Shown: piece by piece, positions 43,772 through 52,176 of the stretch
Position numbering within the stretch: position 1 is the first letter of the stretch
Layout of the letters: each line of letters opens with the position of its first letter
NCBI RefSeq assembly: GCF_022818495.1
Contig: NZ_CP089291.1
Location: 3,241,501 to 3,305,500 of the forward strand
DNA: 64,000 nt
Direction: 5' to 3'
From: Fodinisporobacter ferrooxydans
Lineage (GTDB): Bacteria; Bacillota; Bacilli; Tumebacillales; MYW30-H2
Made by a program: the position numbers and the translations under genes
The notes under the pieces: model-generated
Databases searched by the model: none
Seen by the model: only the letters and a program-made list of their open reading frames with translations
Told to the model about the DNA's origin: nothing

Positions 43772-44137
43772 ATGAGTGCGAAAAACAATCAATATATATT
43801 GTCTTCAAAAGAGATGGAGGAACTTGTGAAACAGTATATACAGGATGCCTTTCAAGGGGATTTTTTCAAATCGATGTTTGCAATGCGGGATCAACAATTG
43901 GAACGGGTAAAAGATTTGCAGCAAAAAGCGGGGAATCTCGATTCACTAGCTTTCTGGGATCTTGTGGGAACTGGTGATTCAGAACAATCGAACGGCATGA
44001 GTGCATCAAGTTCTGCAGAGGAGCAAGAGAATCCCGATCTGCAACAAATGGACGAAATGGCGGAACGGCTACAACAGCAAATCCACTCGTTTGTCGCGCG
44101 AGTATTGGCAAAATCCAATCCTTCCCATGACAAATAA
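43772..44137 (+). CDS. uncharacterised small acidic helical protein near gerP genes
   Basis: 121 residues from ATG 43772, with GTGAGGTG upstream (longer starts have no site). It is helical and charged: SSKEMEELVKQYIQDAFQGD, MRDQQLERVKDLQQKAGNLD, and a C-terminal helix EMAERLQQQIHSFVARVLA. No cysteines, signal peptide or membrane segment. I do not recognise the family. It is divergent from the gerPC-like gene and followed by two gerP-like genes, so it may be a spore-coat or sporulation protein by association only. Confidence 0.6.
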   Translation: MSAKNNQYILSSKEMEELVKQYIQDAFQGDFFKSMFAMRDQQLERVKDLQQKAGNLDSLAFWDLVGTGDSEQSNGMSASSSAEEQENPDLQQMDEMAERLQQQIHSFVARVLAKSNPSHDK

Positions 44138-44251
44138 CGTACACGACTCCTTATTGGTAGGCATATATTACGGATATAGAGCCTCTTGACATAGTGTCAG
44201 CATGCCGATTTGGTATTCTGTATACGGTTAAAGGATGGGTGGTGAACCGGT

Positions 44252-44473
44252 ATGCCTGCTATACTTGGAGCATTCAAAGTCATTAACGTTTCATCCGGAG
44301 GCGTCGTACACATCGGGGATGTCGGAGTCATCGCGCCGAAGACAACCGCCAAGACCTATGCGGGATCCGGCTCTTTTAATACAGGTGACTTTCCTACTAC
44401 GGGCAACCTTGTAAGTTCGACAAATACGAACGATTCGGATATTAGCGACGAAAACATTGTGAGCGGCATTTAA
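44252..44473 (+). CDS. GerPA/GerPF-like spore germination protein
   Basis: 73 residues, MPAILGAFKVINVSSGGVVH followed by IGDVGVIAPKTTAKTYAGSG. This is the GerPA/GerPF pattern (MPAIVGxxxVxxxxGGVVxxGD...SPKxxxKxYxGSGxxNTG). The start ATG 44252 is preceded by GGGTGGTG. The gene probably forms an operon with the GerPB-like gene that follows. It acts in the spore coat; expression is expected from a mother-cell promoter, which I could not locate with confidence. Confidence 0.85.
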   Translation: MPAILGAFKVINVSSGGVVHIGDVGVIAPKTTAKTYAGSGSFNTGDFPTTGNLVSSTNTNDSDISDENIVSGI

Positions 44474-44492
44474 GTGTCAAGGGGTGATAGCC

Positions 44493-44876
44493 ATGCGGGT
44501 GAATCAAAAAATCACGGTAGGCTCCATTACAATTAATTCTGTTCAAAATTCATCGATTGTTCAGATTGGCAGCAGCGGAATGATCCAAAGCCAGTCTGAA
44601 TCCCTGCAATCACCTCCGACTGCCAATGGAAATGGGGGACCTGCAAACGGGACATCGCCAAAGGGAGCGGCGCCGGCAGCATCCCCCACGCAACCAAACG
44701 GTTTGACTCCTCCAGGACTGCCAGGCAATGTGCCGGCCTGTCCGCCTGCTGGCACGGAAGTGAACGGATTCACCCCGAAGACGTATCCGTTCGTGAATGA
44801 AGCGCCGATGGGGCCTGTAGGCGGAATCGGCATTACGAGAGACGAGCAGGCGGATCAATCGGACACCCCGAGTTAA
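44493..44876 (+). CDS. GerPB-like spore protein with long Pro/Gly-rich tail
   Basis: 127 residues. The first 40 (NQKITVGSITINSVQNSSIV then QIGSSG) match GerPB. The remaining 85 are a low-complexity Pro/Gly/Asn/Ala tail (NGNGGPANGTSPKGAAPAAS...) with CPPAGTEVNGF and a final FVNEAPMGPVGGIG. Bacillus GerPB is only about 77 residues, so the tail is longer than usual. Start ATG 44493 has AAGGGGTGA upstream. Confidence 0.75.
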   Translation: MRVNQKITVGSITINSVQNSSIVQIGSSGMIQSQSESLQSPPTANGNGGPANGTSPKGAAPAASPTQPNGLTPPGLPGNVPACPPAGTEVNGFTPKTYPFVNEAPMGPVGGIGITRDEQADQSDTPS

Positions 44877-44904
44877 ATCGATTTTCATGAAAAAAAGACC
44901 TGCA

Positions 44905-46083
44905 TCAAAACCTGCCGCTTATGACTTGTGCCTGCAAACGCAATTGGCCGGCGATATGCTCTAATGCAGCACACAACGCATCGACGTTTTCTCTGGTGGT
45001 CGTTTTGCCGAGGGTGATCCGCAAGCTTTCCAGCGCGATTTCATTTGTCTTTCCCATCGCCAGCAAAACATAGGATGGTTCATGATCATGGGAACTGCAT
45101 GCAGAACCGCTGGACGTTGCAAACCCCAAGCGATCCAATTCCAACATGAGCGTCTGCCCTTCGATTTGGTCGATGCTGATATTTACATGTGTCGGTAAAC
45201 AGTTGTCCATGTCCCCATTGATCTTGCAACCAGGTATCGTATGAAGAAGCCTGTCGATCATACGTTTGCGCATGTCTTGCAGCCGCTGGAATTCCATCAT
45301 TTGTTCGTTATTTGCCAACTCCGCAGCTTTTGCAAATCCGACAATCCCCGGGACATTTTGTGTAGCCGACCGCATATTTCGCTCTTGTCCGCCTCCGTAA
45401 ATCAATGGATCGAGACGGATGCCTTTTCGAATATAAAGCGCTGCAACCCCTTTTGGTCCACCGATTTTGTGTGCATTCATCGTAAGCAAATCGACATTCC
45501 ATTGCGATACATCGATTGGAACTTTGCCATAGCTTTGCACTGCATCACAATGAAAAAGCACATCGCTTCCCTTTAAGCGGCTGCCAATTTCAGAAATGGG
45601 TTGCATGGTCCCCGTGACATTATTCCCATGCATGATACTCACAAGGATTGTTTCCGGTTCTACCGCGTTGATTACATCCTCCGCATTTACACGTCCGCTG
45701 CTGTCCACCGGTACAAATGTCACTTTAAATCCACTTCTTTGCAAATTTTTGCATGTTTCCAAAACAGATGGATGTTCAATCGCGCTCGTTATGATATGGT
45801 TGCCTTTGCCAAGCCGATGCAACCGCTTCGCAAGACCGATAATTGCCAAATTATTCGATTCAGTGCCGCTGGCCGTAAAAACAATTTCCTTGCTATGTGC
45901 CCCGATCGTCTTGGCTATCGTTGTCCTTGCAGCTTCCAGTGCGTCTCTGGCAGAAAAGCCGAATTGATGCAGACTTCCCGGATTTCCAAAGTAGATATCA
46001 AAAAATGGCAACATGGCTGTTTTTACTTCCGGACGTACCGGTGTTGTTGCGGCATGATCAAAATAGGTTCCAAAATCAGTCAT
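44905..46083 (-). CDS. cysteine desulfurase, NAD-biosynthesis associated (NifS type)
   Basis: 392-residue class V PLP enzyme that takes sulfur from cysteine. The start YFDHAATTPVRPEV, the PLP lysine in LTMNAHKIGGPKGVAALY and the catalytic cysteine in SSGSACSSHDHEPSYVL are visible. Divergence from nadB and nearness to nadA indicate the specialised desulfurase (nifS in B. subtilis) that helps build the [4Fe-4S] cluster of quinolinate synthase NadA. Length is normal. The ATG 46083 start has GGAGGAAATCCC upstream on the minus strand. Confidence 0.92.
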   Translation of the reverse strand: MTDFGTYFDHAATTPVRPEVKTAMLPFFDIYFGNPGSLHQFGFSARDALEAARTTIAKTIGAHSKEIVFTASGTESNNLAIIGLAKRLHRLGKGNHIITSAIEHPSVLETCKNLQRSGFKVTFVPVDSSGRVNAEDVINAVEPETILVSIMHGNNVTGTMQPISEIGSRLKGSDVLFHCDAVQSYGKVPIDVSQWNVDLLTMNAHKIGGPKGVAALYIRKGIRLDPLIYGGGQERNMRSATQNVPGIVGFAKAAELANNEQMMEFQRLQDMRKRMIDRLLHTIPGCKINGDMDNCLPTHVNISIDQIEGQTLMLELDRLGFATSSGSACSSHDHEPSYVLLAMGKTNEIALESLRITLGKTTTRENVDALCAALEHIAGQLRLQAQVISGRF

Positions 46084-46222
46084 TTGGGATTTCCTCCTTC
46101 ATTTCCAAACACAGCAAAATACGAAATGTTTGTATAGTAAACAGCGATTTACAGTTGAACGCCAATGTTCTTGGAATGGAAAAATAATGTGGATGAAATT
46201 TGAGTTGCTTTACAGTATATTT

Positions 46223-46261
46223 TACACCTGTATTGACAATATTCAATGGCAGATTTCATAA
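46223..46261 (+). promoter_or_regulatory. nadB promoter and candidate NiaR operator
   Basis: TTGACA (46232-46237) and CATAAT (46256-46261) are 18 bases apart. The -35 lies in TACACCTGTATTGACAATA (46222-46240), which resembles NiaR-type operators (CTGTxTTGACA pattern, from memory). niaR itself is the last gene of this unit, so autoregulation with nicotinate as co-repressor is expected. Confidence 0.5.
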
Positions 46262-46359
46262 TAGTGTTATAGATTTTCGGTTTTCTTGCATAAACGTTAT
46301 GGCGTGTAGGCGGTGCATTTCATTTTTAGACCAGGATGATCGGAACGGGGGCATATTGC

Positions 46360-47928
46360 ATGCAGATTGTGAACAATATGGAATGCATTGTGATTGGTTC
46401 GGGAATTGCCGGACTGACGCTCAGTATATTGGCATCTCGTCATGGACGGGTTGCGTTGGTTACGAAAGGTCCGCTCGTACAAAGCAATAGTTATTTGGCT
46501 CAGGGAGGAATTGCAACAGCCCTGTCAGATCAAGACAATCCGTGTTTGCATGCGGAAGATACCCTGCAAACCGGGCAAGGATTATGTGATGCAAAGACGG
46601 TGCAAATATTTGCCGAACAGGCATTGGAGACCATTGAGTTTTTGCAAAAACTAGGTGTGCATTTTGATCGCGATCAAAATGGCGTGCTTGCTTTGGGCAA
46701 GGAAGGTGCGCACAGCCGCAACCGGATCATTCATGCGGGTGGAGACGCAACTGGCAGAATCATCATTGAAACATTGCTTACGCACGTGCAAAACAATCCC
46801 AATATCGAGATCTTTGAGCAAACCACTATTACAGATTTGTGGATCGACGATGGTGAATGCAAAGGTGCGTTTGGAATCGATTCCGCAGGAGCTTCCATCG
46901 GATTTGGCGGCGGCAAAGTCGTACTAGCCAGCGGAGGACTTGGACAAATCTATCAATTTACTACAAATGCGGCGGGAGCAACCGGAGACGGTTACGCACT
47001 TGCATATGATGCCGGAGCTGTATTGCGGGATATGGAATTTGTCCAATTCCATCCGACCGCTCTTTATACCGGCAAGGATGGCGGTTCCTTGCCTTTGATT
47101 TCGGAAGCTGTTCGCGGGGAGGGAGCCAGACTCGTAAATTCCGATGGAGAACGCTTTATGCACCGGTATCATGAATGGGGGGAACTGGCTGCCCGGGATA
47201 TCGTGGCGCGATCGATTTATTCCGAGATGAATGCAGGGAAGCGAGTATTTCTTGATGCGAGACATATTCCTCATTTTTCCAGACGGTTTCCGACAATTGA
47301 TCAAATATGCCGCAGTTATGGCATCGATGCGAGTCAGGATCACATCCCTGTCGTCCCGGCCGCCCACTACACAATGGGCGGGATCCAGACGGATGATCGG
47401 GGAATGACCAATATTCCGGGGCTTTATGCAATTGGCGAAGCGGCATCGAGTGGTTTTCACGGTGCCAATCGGCTTGCGAGCAATTCGTTATTAGAAGGAC
47501 TGATCATGGCTGAACGGGTGATTCAACATATCGTTTCCGTGCCGACTCGCTTCACGCAGGATGTCCACACGCAGAAATTCCGGCGCGAGTTGGAACAGCG
47601 GGAAGCAGGCAGAAGCGTTGCAACAATGGATGTGAATCCGGACGCAATGCGGCGATTGCAACAATTCATGTGGACACATGCGGGGATTTTCCGGACGGAA
47701 ACGTTGCTGCAAAAGGCTCGGGAACAGTTGGAATCCTGGAGGCGGCAATCGGTCCGAGGCTCCTCGGAATACAGGATCGTAACGACAGCGTGGCTGGTAG
47801 TCTCCGCTGCACTCTGGAGAAAGGAAAGCAGAGGGGCTCATTTTCGCAATGACTATCCGCAGATGAGACAGGAGTACCAAATGCACTCCATTCAACAATG
47901 TCATATGTCACAACCGGTCATGAAGTAA
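46360..47928 (+). CDS. nadB: L-aspartate oxidase
   Basis: 522 residues, FAD enzyme oxidising aspartate to iminoaspartate for NAD synthesis. The dinucleotide site CIVIGSGIAGLTLSILASRH, SYLAQGGIATALSDQDNPCL, EGAHSRNRIIHAGGDATGR, LRDMEFVQFHPTALY and AAHYTMGGIQTDDRG are all present and in order. Start ATG 46360 follows the GGGGG stretch near 46346; the longer start at 46336 is less likely. It is followed by nadA at 81 bases. nadC, usually between nadB and nadA, is absent from this locus. Confidence 0.95.
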   Translation: MQIVNNMECIVIGSGIAGLTLSILASRHGRVALVTKGPLVQSNSYLAQGGIATALSDQDNPCLHAEDTLQTGQGLCDAKTVQIFAEQALETIEFLQKLGVHFDRDQNGVLALGKEGAHSRNRIIHAGGDATGRIIIETLLTHVQNNPNIEIFEQTTITDLWIDDGECKGAFGIDSAGASIGFGGGKVVLASGGLGQIYQFTTNAAGATGDGYALAYDAGAVLRDMEFVQFHPTALYTGKDGGSLPLISEAVRGEGARLVNSDGERFMHRYHEWGELAARDIVARSIYSEMNAGKRVFLDARHIPHFSRRFPTIDQICRSYGIDASQDHIPVVPAAHYTMGGIQTDDRGMTNIPGLYAIGEAASSGFHGANRLASNSLLEGLIMAERVIQHIVSVPTRFTQDVHTQKFRRELEQREAGRSVATMDVNPDAMRRLQQFMWTHAGIFRTETLLQKAREQLESWRRQSVRGSSEYRIVTTAWLVVSAALWRKESRGAHFRNDYPQMRQEYQMHSIQQCHMSQPVMK

Positions 47929-48009
47929 ATTGGCAGGATGTCAATCGCGTAATTTCAAATTCTTTATTGCTGAAACGAATTCACTTTTAGGATCGATAGG
48001 AGGATCGTA

Positions 48010-49128
48010 ATGGCTCTTTTCAATCATCAGGTATTGGCTCAATCAGAACAGATGGAACGGAAACTGACCGACCTTATAGAACTGTCTGCGGATGAATTAC
48101 ATGCAAGAATCATGGCGGCTAAAGAAAGTTTAGGCAAGGATTTGGTCATCCTTGGACATCACTATCAAAGAGATGATGTGATTTGTTATGCTGACTATCG
48201 CGGAGATTCATTAAAGCTTGCACAAATCGCGGCAAATATCCGGGATGCAAAGTATATTGTTTTTTGTGGTGTTCACTTTATGGCGGAAACTACAGATATT
48301 CTTGCATCAGATGAACAAATGGTCATATTGCCTGATTTGAACGCCGGATGTTCCATGGCGGATATGGCAGACGAACAGGAATTGGAAGAATGCTGGGATG
48401 TTATTACAGCATTGTATGGCGACTCGATCATTCCTGTAACGTATGTAAATTCAACTGCACAAGTAAAAGCGTTTGTCGGAAAACATGGAGGATTAACAGT
48501 GACTTCCTCCAATGCGGAACGTGTGCTTGCGCATGCGTTTGAAACAAAACAACGGGTGCTGTTTTTGCCGGATCAACATTTGGGGCGCAATACAGGTGTG
48601 AAACTCGGCATACCGTTACAACAAATGTGCGTATACGATCCCAAGGAAATGGAGATTGAATTTCCTGACGGTGAAGGGGACCCCAAGATGATCCTGTGGA
48701 AAGGTCATTGCTCGGTTCATACCAAATTCGAACCCGTTCATGTCCAAGAAGTTCGCGAGAAATATCCGGATATTCGTGTAATCGTACATCCGGAATGTCC
48801 CTATGAGACCGTTCGACTGGCAGATGCGAACGGTTCGACAAATTATATTATTCAACAAATCGAACGGGCGCCGGCTGGAACCAAGTGGGCGATCGGTACA
48901 GAACACAACTTGGTGCATCGGCTTGCCAAAGAACATCCGGAGCAAATGATCATATCTTTAAATGAACGGATTTGTCCATGCTTGACAATGAATCGGATTG
49001 ATCGTCCCCATTTATTGTGGGCACTGGAACAATTGTGTACGGATCGCTCGCAGCCTGTGATACGCGTTGATCAGGAAACTGCCAAGTGGGCGAAACTCGC
49101 TATTGACCGTATGTTGGAGATTTCGTAG
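48010..49128 (+). CDS. nadA: quinolinate synthase
   Basis: 372 residues, Bacillus-type NadA, condensing iminoaspartate with dihydroxyacetone phosphate to quinolinate. The N-terminal LVILGHHYQRDDVICYADYR and cysteines for the [4Fe-4S] cluster are seen in LNAGCSMADMAD, VIVHPECPYET and NERICPCLTMN. The start ATG 48010 has ATAGGAGG upstream. It depends on the cluster supplied by the desulfurase encoded two genes upstream on the other strand. Confidence 0.95.
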   Translation: MALFNHQVLAQSEQMERKLTDLIELSADELHARIMAAKESLGKDLVILGHHYQRDDVICYADYRGDSLKLAQIAANIRDAKYIVFCGVHFMAETTDILASDEQMVILPDLNAGCSMADMADEQELEECWDVITALYGDSIIPVTYVNSTAQVKAFVGKHGGLTVTSSNAERVLAHAFETKQRVLFLPDQHLGRNTGVKLGIPLQQMCVYDPKEMEIEFPDGEGDPKMILWKGHCSVHTKFEPVHVQEVREKYPDIRVIVHPECPYETVRLADANGSTNYIIQQIERAPAGTKWAIGTEHNLVHRLAKEHPEQMIISLNERICPCLTMNRIDRPHLLWALEQLCTDRSQPVIRVDQETAKWAKLAIDRMLEIS

Positions 49129-49170
49129 ACTTGAATCGAAATAGTTAACAAAGTTTTGGGAGGCTATTCC

Positions 49171-49686
49171 TTGCAGGAACGTAGACAACAACTGCTGAAA
49201 CTTTTACAATCTTCCGATACTCCTGTTTCCGGCACGCAACTTGCGGATCTTCTCGCTGTCAGCCGACAGACGATTGTGCAAGATATTGCTTTTTTGCGAA
49301 AAGACGGCTTCGAAATCGTAAGTACGACACTAGGGTACGTATTGCCGCAGGATGTGAAAAACAGTCATCGTGATGTATTGGGAATTGTCCACACACCGGA
49401 ACAGTTAAAGCGGGAATTGGAGATTTTGGTTGCACACCATGTTCGCGTCGAAGATGTTTTCATTGATCATCCTGTCTATGGGAGGATTCACGGTGAGCTC
49501 AACATTGCGACTCCTAAGGATGTAAAAACATTTCTGGAGAAACGTGCAAGTTCCATGGTGCCGCTTTTTTCGGAAGTAACCGGAGGATTGCATTACCATA
49601 CGATCGTTGCGGAAGATGCTGAAACGATTGCAGAAGCGAAGAAGGCCCTGGAAGAAGAAGGCTTTCAGTTGGCCGATCTTCCATAA
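49171..49686 (+). CDS. niaR: transcriptional repressor of NAD biosynthesis, NiaR
   Basis: About 171 residues. An HTH_11 winged helix (GTQLADLLAVSRQTIVQDIA followed by FLRKDGFEI) precedes a 3H domain named for its histidines (VAHHVRVEDVFIDHPVYGRI then HGEL, and GGLHYHTI). NiaR represses nad and niacin-uptake genes with nicotinate as co-repressor. TTG 49171 is seven bases after GGGAGG; an in-frame TTG 49156 overlaps that site and is less likely. It closes the nadBA operon, so the pathway is autoregulated. Confidence 0.9.
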   Translation: MQERRQQLLKLLQSSDTPVSGTQLADLLAVSRQTIVQDIAFLRKDGFEIVSTTLGYVLPQDVKNSHRDVLGIVHTPEQLKRELEILVAHHVRVEDVFIDHPVYGRIHGELNIATPKDVKTFLEKRASSMVPLFSEVTGGLHYHTIVAEDAETIAEAKKALEEEGFQLADLP

Positions 49687-49702
49687 TCCTATAAAAATCA
49701 AG

Positions 49703-49731
49703 GGAATACCTATGCACAGGTATTCTTTTTT
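49703..49731 (+). terminator. terminator of the nadB-nadA-niaR operon
   Basis: GAATACC and GGTATTC arms around TATGCACA, followed by TTTTTTCTTTTT. The region from here to 49989 holds no gene I can support. Confidence 0.8.
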
Positions 49732-49989
49732 CTTTTTAAAAATCCGGCAGGATGCCTCTGGAAAAACAAGTTATATGCAGATAAAACAGGATTTTGCTCT
49801 CTTGTATCGAATAATTCATAAAATATCTGTGCTTTCTTTCTATACTATCTATCAATTTTGTTCGATCCATCCATATCGTAAATGTATGATTTCAATACCT
49901 GGTTTACGAATATTTGCAGCGATTGATTCATACGTTGAATCGATACAGACTGGTATAGAAAGAGATCGTAAAGTGGAGTGAATGGATGC

Positions 49990-51525
49990 ATGAAGCAAAC
50001 AGTTACAACCCGATATCGAATCGGTGAACCTGTTGCTTTATCGGATACATCGTTGCAGATGTATCATGGTTTCGACCAGGCACTGAAACGTGATGTATGG
50101 GTAGAAGTGTACCCTCTGAAAAGCGAAGCCGAGAAAATTGACAAACAAGTGATCTATAACCGGATTCGCGAGCAAATCATTGGAATGAATGATTCCTTTC
50201 GAAATGTATTTGATGTATATGATGATGAGGATCATGTATATGTAGTAGGAGAATCATTGCGCACGTTTGTGCCTCTGATTCGTTTTTTGAAACGGCAAGA
50301 TATTGCCGAACCGGAACGCCTGGTATGTTTGTTGAAAGTTTTAGCAATGATTATCAAGTATTCTGCCAATACCCGTTTTTTGTTTCCTATAACAGCCGAT
50401 CGCATATTTGTCAATCATGATGTTGCAATCAAACTGGTGCCCAAATATGAGAATTCGGCTTCCGGGAATTTCGATTTGAAGTATCAGGCTTATGAAATAC
50501 TGAATCAAGTGGCAGAAGCCATTGAATTTCATTCCATGTATCAGGGGAAAATTCGCAATTGGCTGCACCATGCGGAAAAACACGGGAACATCATCGATCA
50601 AGTCGATGTACAGTTATGGATGGAAGAAATCAATCAAGTCCATAGCGTATCTGCGGAAGAAGACAAACAATTTCCGGATCGTCAAGGGGCGTCTTCATCG
50701 AAGCACACTCAAAAAAGCAGGCGAAACGAGTTGCGGCATTCCAATGCCGGGTTTTCGTTCCCGGATATTTTGGAACACCCGTTACAAGGTGAACTTCGTA
50801 AAAAGAAAATGTTGATACTGTTTCGCAAGCAACCGATATGGCTTCGGTTGGCGTTCGCCACGTTGCTGTTGTCGTTGATCGGATGGCTTGGCTATAATTG
50901 GTTAAATCCTTCCATCACCGTTCCGGAACTCAGAGGAAAATCCTATTTTGAAGCCATATCCATATTGCATCAAATGGGAATCAATGACAGCAAGATTGAG
51001 CGCGTGGATGATTATACGACATTACAGAAAAATGGCTATGTGTACGGTCAAGATCCGAATCCGGGAAATCGAATGCGGTTGTCTTCAGCGATTGTGCTTA
51101 AGGTTTCCAAAGGAGTACCGGAGATTTCTGTGCCGAATGTTGTGGGAATGACCGTAGAACGAGGAAAGGATCAGTTGGTACAAGCAGGTGTAGCGATCAA
51201 CCGGATCGTTATTCAGGGAGGTTCTGCAGCAGATGGAAAATCCCTTATCCTTTCACAACAGCCAAAAGCAAATACGATCCTTCGCGCAGGTCAATCCATC
51301 ACGTTGATTGTTGCCGCCAATCAGCAATCAAGCCTTGTGACCATGCCGGATTTAACTGGCATGTCGATACAGAAGGCTTCCGATCTGTTGTTAAAAATCG
51401 GTTTGCATTATGAATACCGCATCAATCCGTCCGATGCACCGAAAGGAACCGTATATCAGCAATCGGTGGAAGCGGGACAACAAGTGAGCAAAGGCACGAA
51501 AGTGAATCTTTCTGTTGCGCGATAA
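49990..51525 (+). CDS. PASTA-domain membrane pseudokinase (PrkC/PknB-like, catalytically dead)
   Basis: About 511 residues. The first 190 resemble a bacterial Ser/Thr kinase domain that has lost its chemistry. RYRIGEPVALSDTSLQMYHG then FDQALKRDVWVEVYPL aligns with the glycine loop and VAIK strand, but glycines and lysine are gone. The HRD and DFG regions correspond to TRFLFPITADRIFVN and AIKLVPKYENS, without the catalytic aspartates. A basic linker, one membrane segment (about 285-304) and three extracellular PASTA domains follow (PELRGKSYFEAISIL..., PNVVGMTVERGKDQL..., PDLTGMSIQKASDLL...). PASTA domains bind wall muropeptides or lipid II. It is a candidate scaffold or sensor for wall state or germination. 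Start ATG 49990. Confidence 0.78.
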   Translation: MKQTVTTRYRIGEPVALSDTSLQMYHGFDQALKRDVWVEVYPLKSEAEKIDKQVIYNRIREQIIGMNDSFRNVFDVYDDEDHVYVVGESLRTFVPLIRFLKRQDIAEPERLVCLLKVLAMIIKYSANTRFLFPITADRIFVNHDVAIKLVPKYENSASGNFDLKYQAYEILNQVAEAIEFHSMYQGKIRNWLHHAEKHGNIIDQVDVQLWMEEINQVHSVSAEEDKQFPDRQGASSSKHTQKSRRNELRHSNAGFSFPDILEHPLQGELRKKKMLILFRKQPIWLRLAFATLLLSLIGWLGYNWLNPSITVPELRGKSYFEAISILHQMGINDSKIERVDDYTTLQKNGYVYGQDPNPGNRMRLSSAIVLKVSKGVPEISVPNVVGMTVERGKDQLVQAGVAINRIVIQGGSAADGKSLILSQQPKANTILRAGQSITLIVAANQQSSLVTMPDLTGMSIQKASDLLLKIGLHYEYRINPSDAPKGTVYQQSVEAGQQVSKGTKVNLSVAR

Positions 51526-51626
51526 AGTGAAACTTGAATCAGGTGGAGTTTTTGCTCCATCTGATTTTCCGTTTTCTTTATCAGCAATCGCGTATAGTAG
51601 CAAAATGGAGATGCAATATGGAAAGC

Positions 51627-51656
51627 TTGCATCATGCGTTGAGTCTATGATATAAT
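51627..51656 (+). promoter_or_regulatory. rplS promoter
   Basis: TTGCAT (51627-51632) and TATAAT (51651-51656) are 18 bases apart, immediately before the rplS leader. Confidence 0.65.
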
Positions 51657-51727
51657 CTCAAATGGTTATCAAGGCGGTCCTCTGCAGAAGTTGCTTGCAT
51701 GAACGCCTGCAGGGAGGAGGACAATCG
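51657..51727 (+). promoter_or_regulatory. rplS leader, possible L19 autoregulatory structure
   Basis: CTCTGCAG and CTGCAGGGAG can pair so that the ribosome site GGGAGGAGG is sequestered, and GGCG and CGCC give a further stem. Position and layout fit the L19 leader of Firmicutes, in which r-protein L19 is thought to repress its own gene; the assignment is by structure and context only. Confidence 0.5.
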
Positions 51728-52066
51728 ATGAATCTCGTTCAACAAATCGCTCAAGAACAGTTGCGCAGCGATGTTCCGAGCTTTCGTCCTGGTGACACGG
51801 TGCGTGTGCACGTGAAAGTTCGAGAAGGTCAGCGCGAACGGATCCAGGTATTCGAAGGTGTTGTTATTAAGCGTCGTGGCAGTGGCGTAAGTGAAACTTT
51901 TACAGTGCGTAAAATTTCCTACGGTGTTGGCGTTGAGCGTGCATTTCCCATTCATACACCGAAGATTGACAAAATCGAAGTGATGCGTCGTGGTCGTGTG
52001 CGTCGTGCCAAACTTTACTATTTGCGCGAACTTAAAGGTAAAGCAGCGCGTATCAGAGAGCGCTAA
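51728..52066 (+). CDS. rplS: 50S ribosomal protein L19
   Basis: 112 residues of normal length, [60 protein letters not shown]. It binds 23S rRNA at the 30S-50S interface. The start ATG 51728 follows GGGAGGAGG. In many Firmicutes rplS is the last gene of rpsP-rimM-trmD-rplS; here it has its own promoter after a PASTA pseudokinase gene, and those partners are not adjacent. Confidence 0.97.
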   Translation: MNLVQQIAQEQLRSDVPSFRPGDTVRVHVKVREGQRERIQVFEGVVIKRRGSGVSETFTVRKISYGVGVERAFPIHTPKIDKIEVMRRGRVRRAKLYYLRELKGKAARIRER

Positions 52067-52069
52067 TTC

Positions 52070-52107
52070 AAAAAACGGGAGCTTGCATCACGGGCTCCCG
52101 TTTTTTT
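52070..52107 (+). terminator. rplS terminator
   Basis: AAAAAACGGGAGC pairs with GCTCCCGTTTTTTT around ten bases. Strong, classic rho-independent form. Confidence 0.92.
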
Positions 52108-52176
52108 ATACGATCGGAAAGTATGAATGTTAGAGGTCGATCGTAAAAGCCACACAGGAAAATTGGAGGAACTTGA

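Noticed and set aside
46200-46490. 96-codon open frame across the nadB promoter and start
   Set aside because: It overlaps nadB in another frame, spans the promoter region and has no ribosome site.
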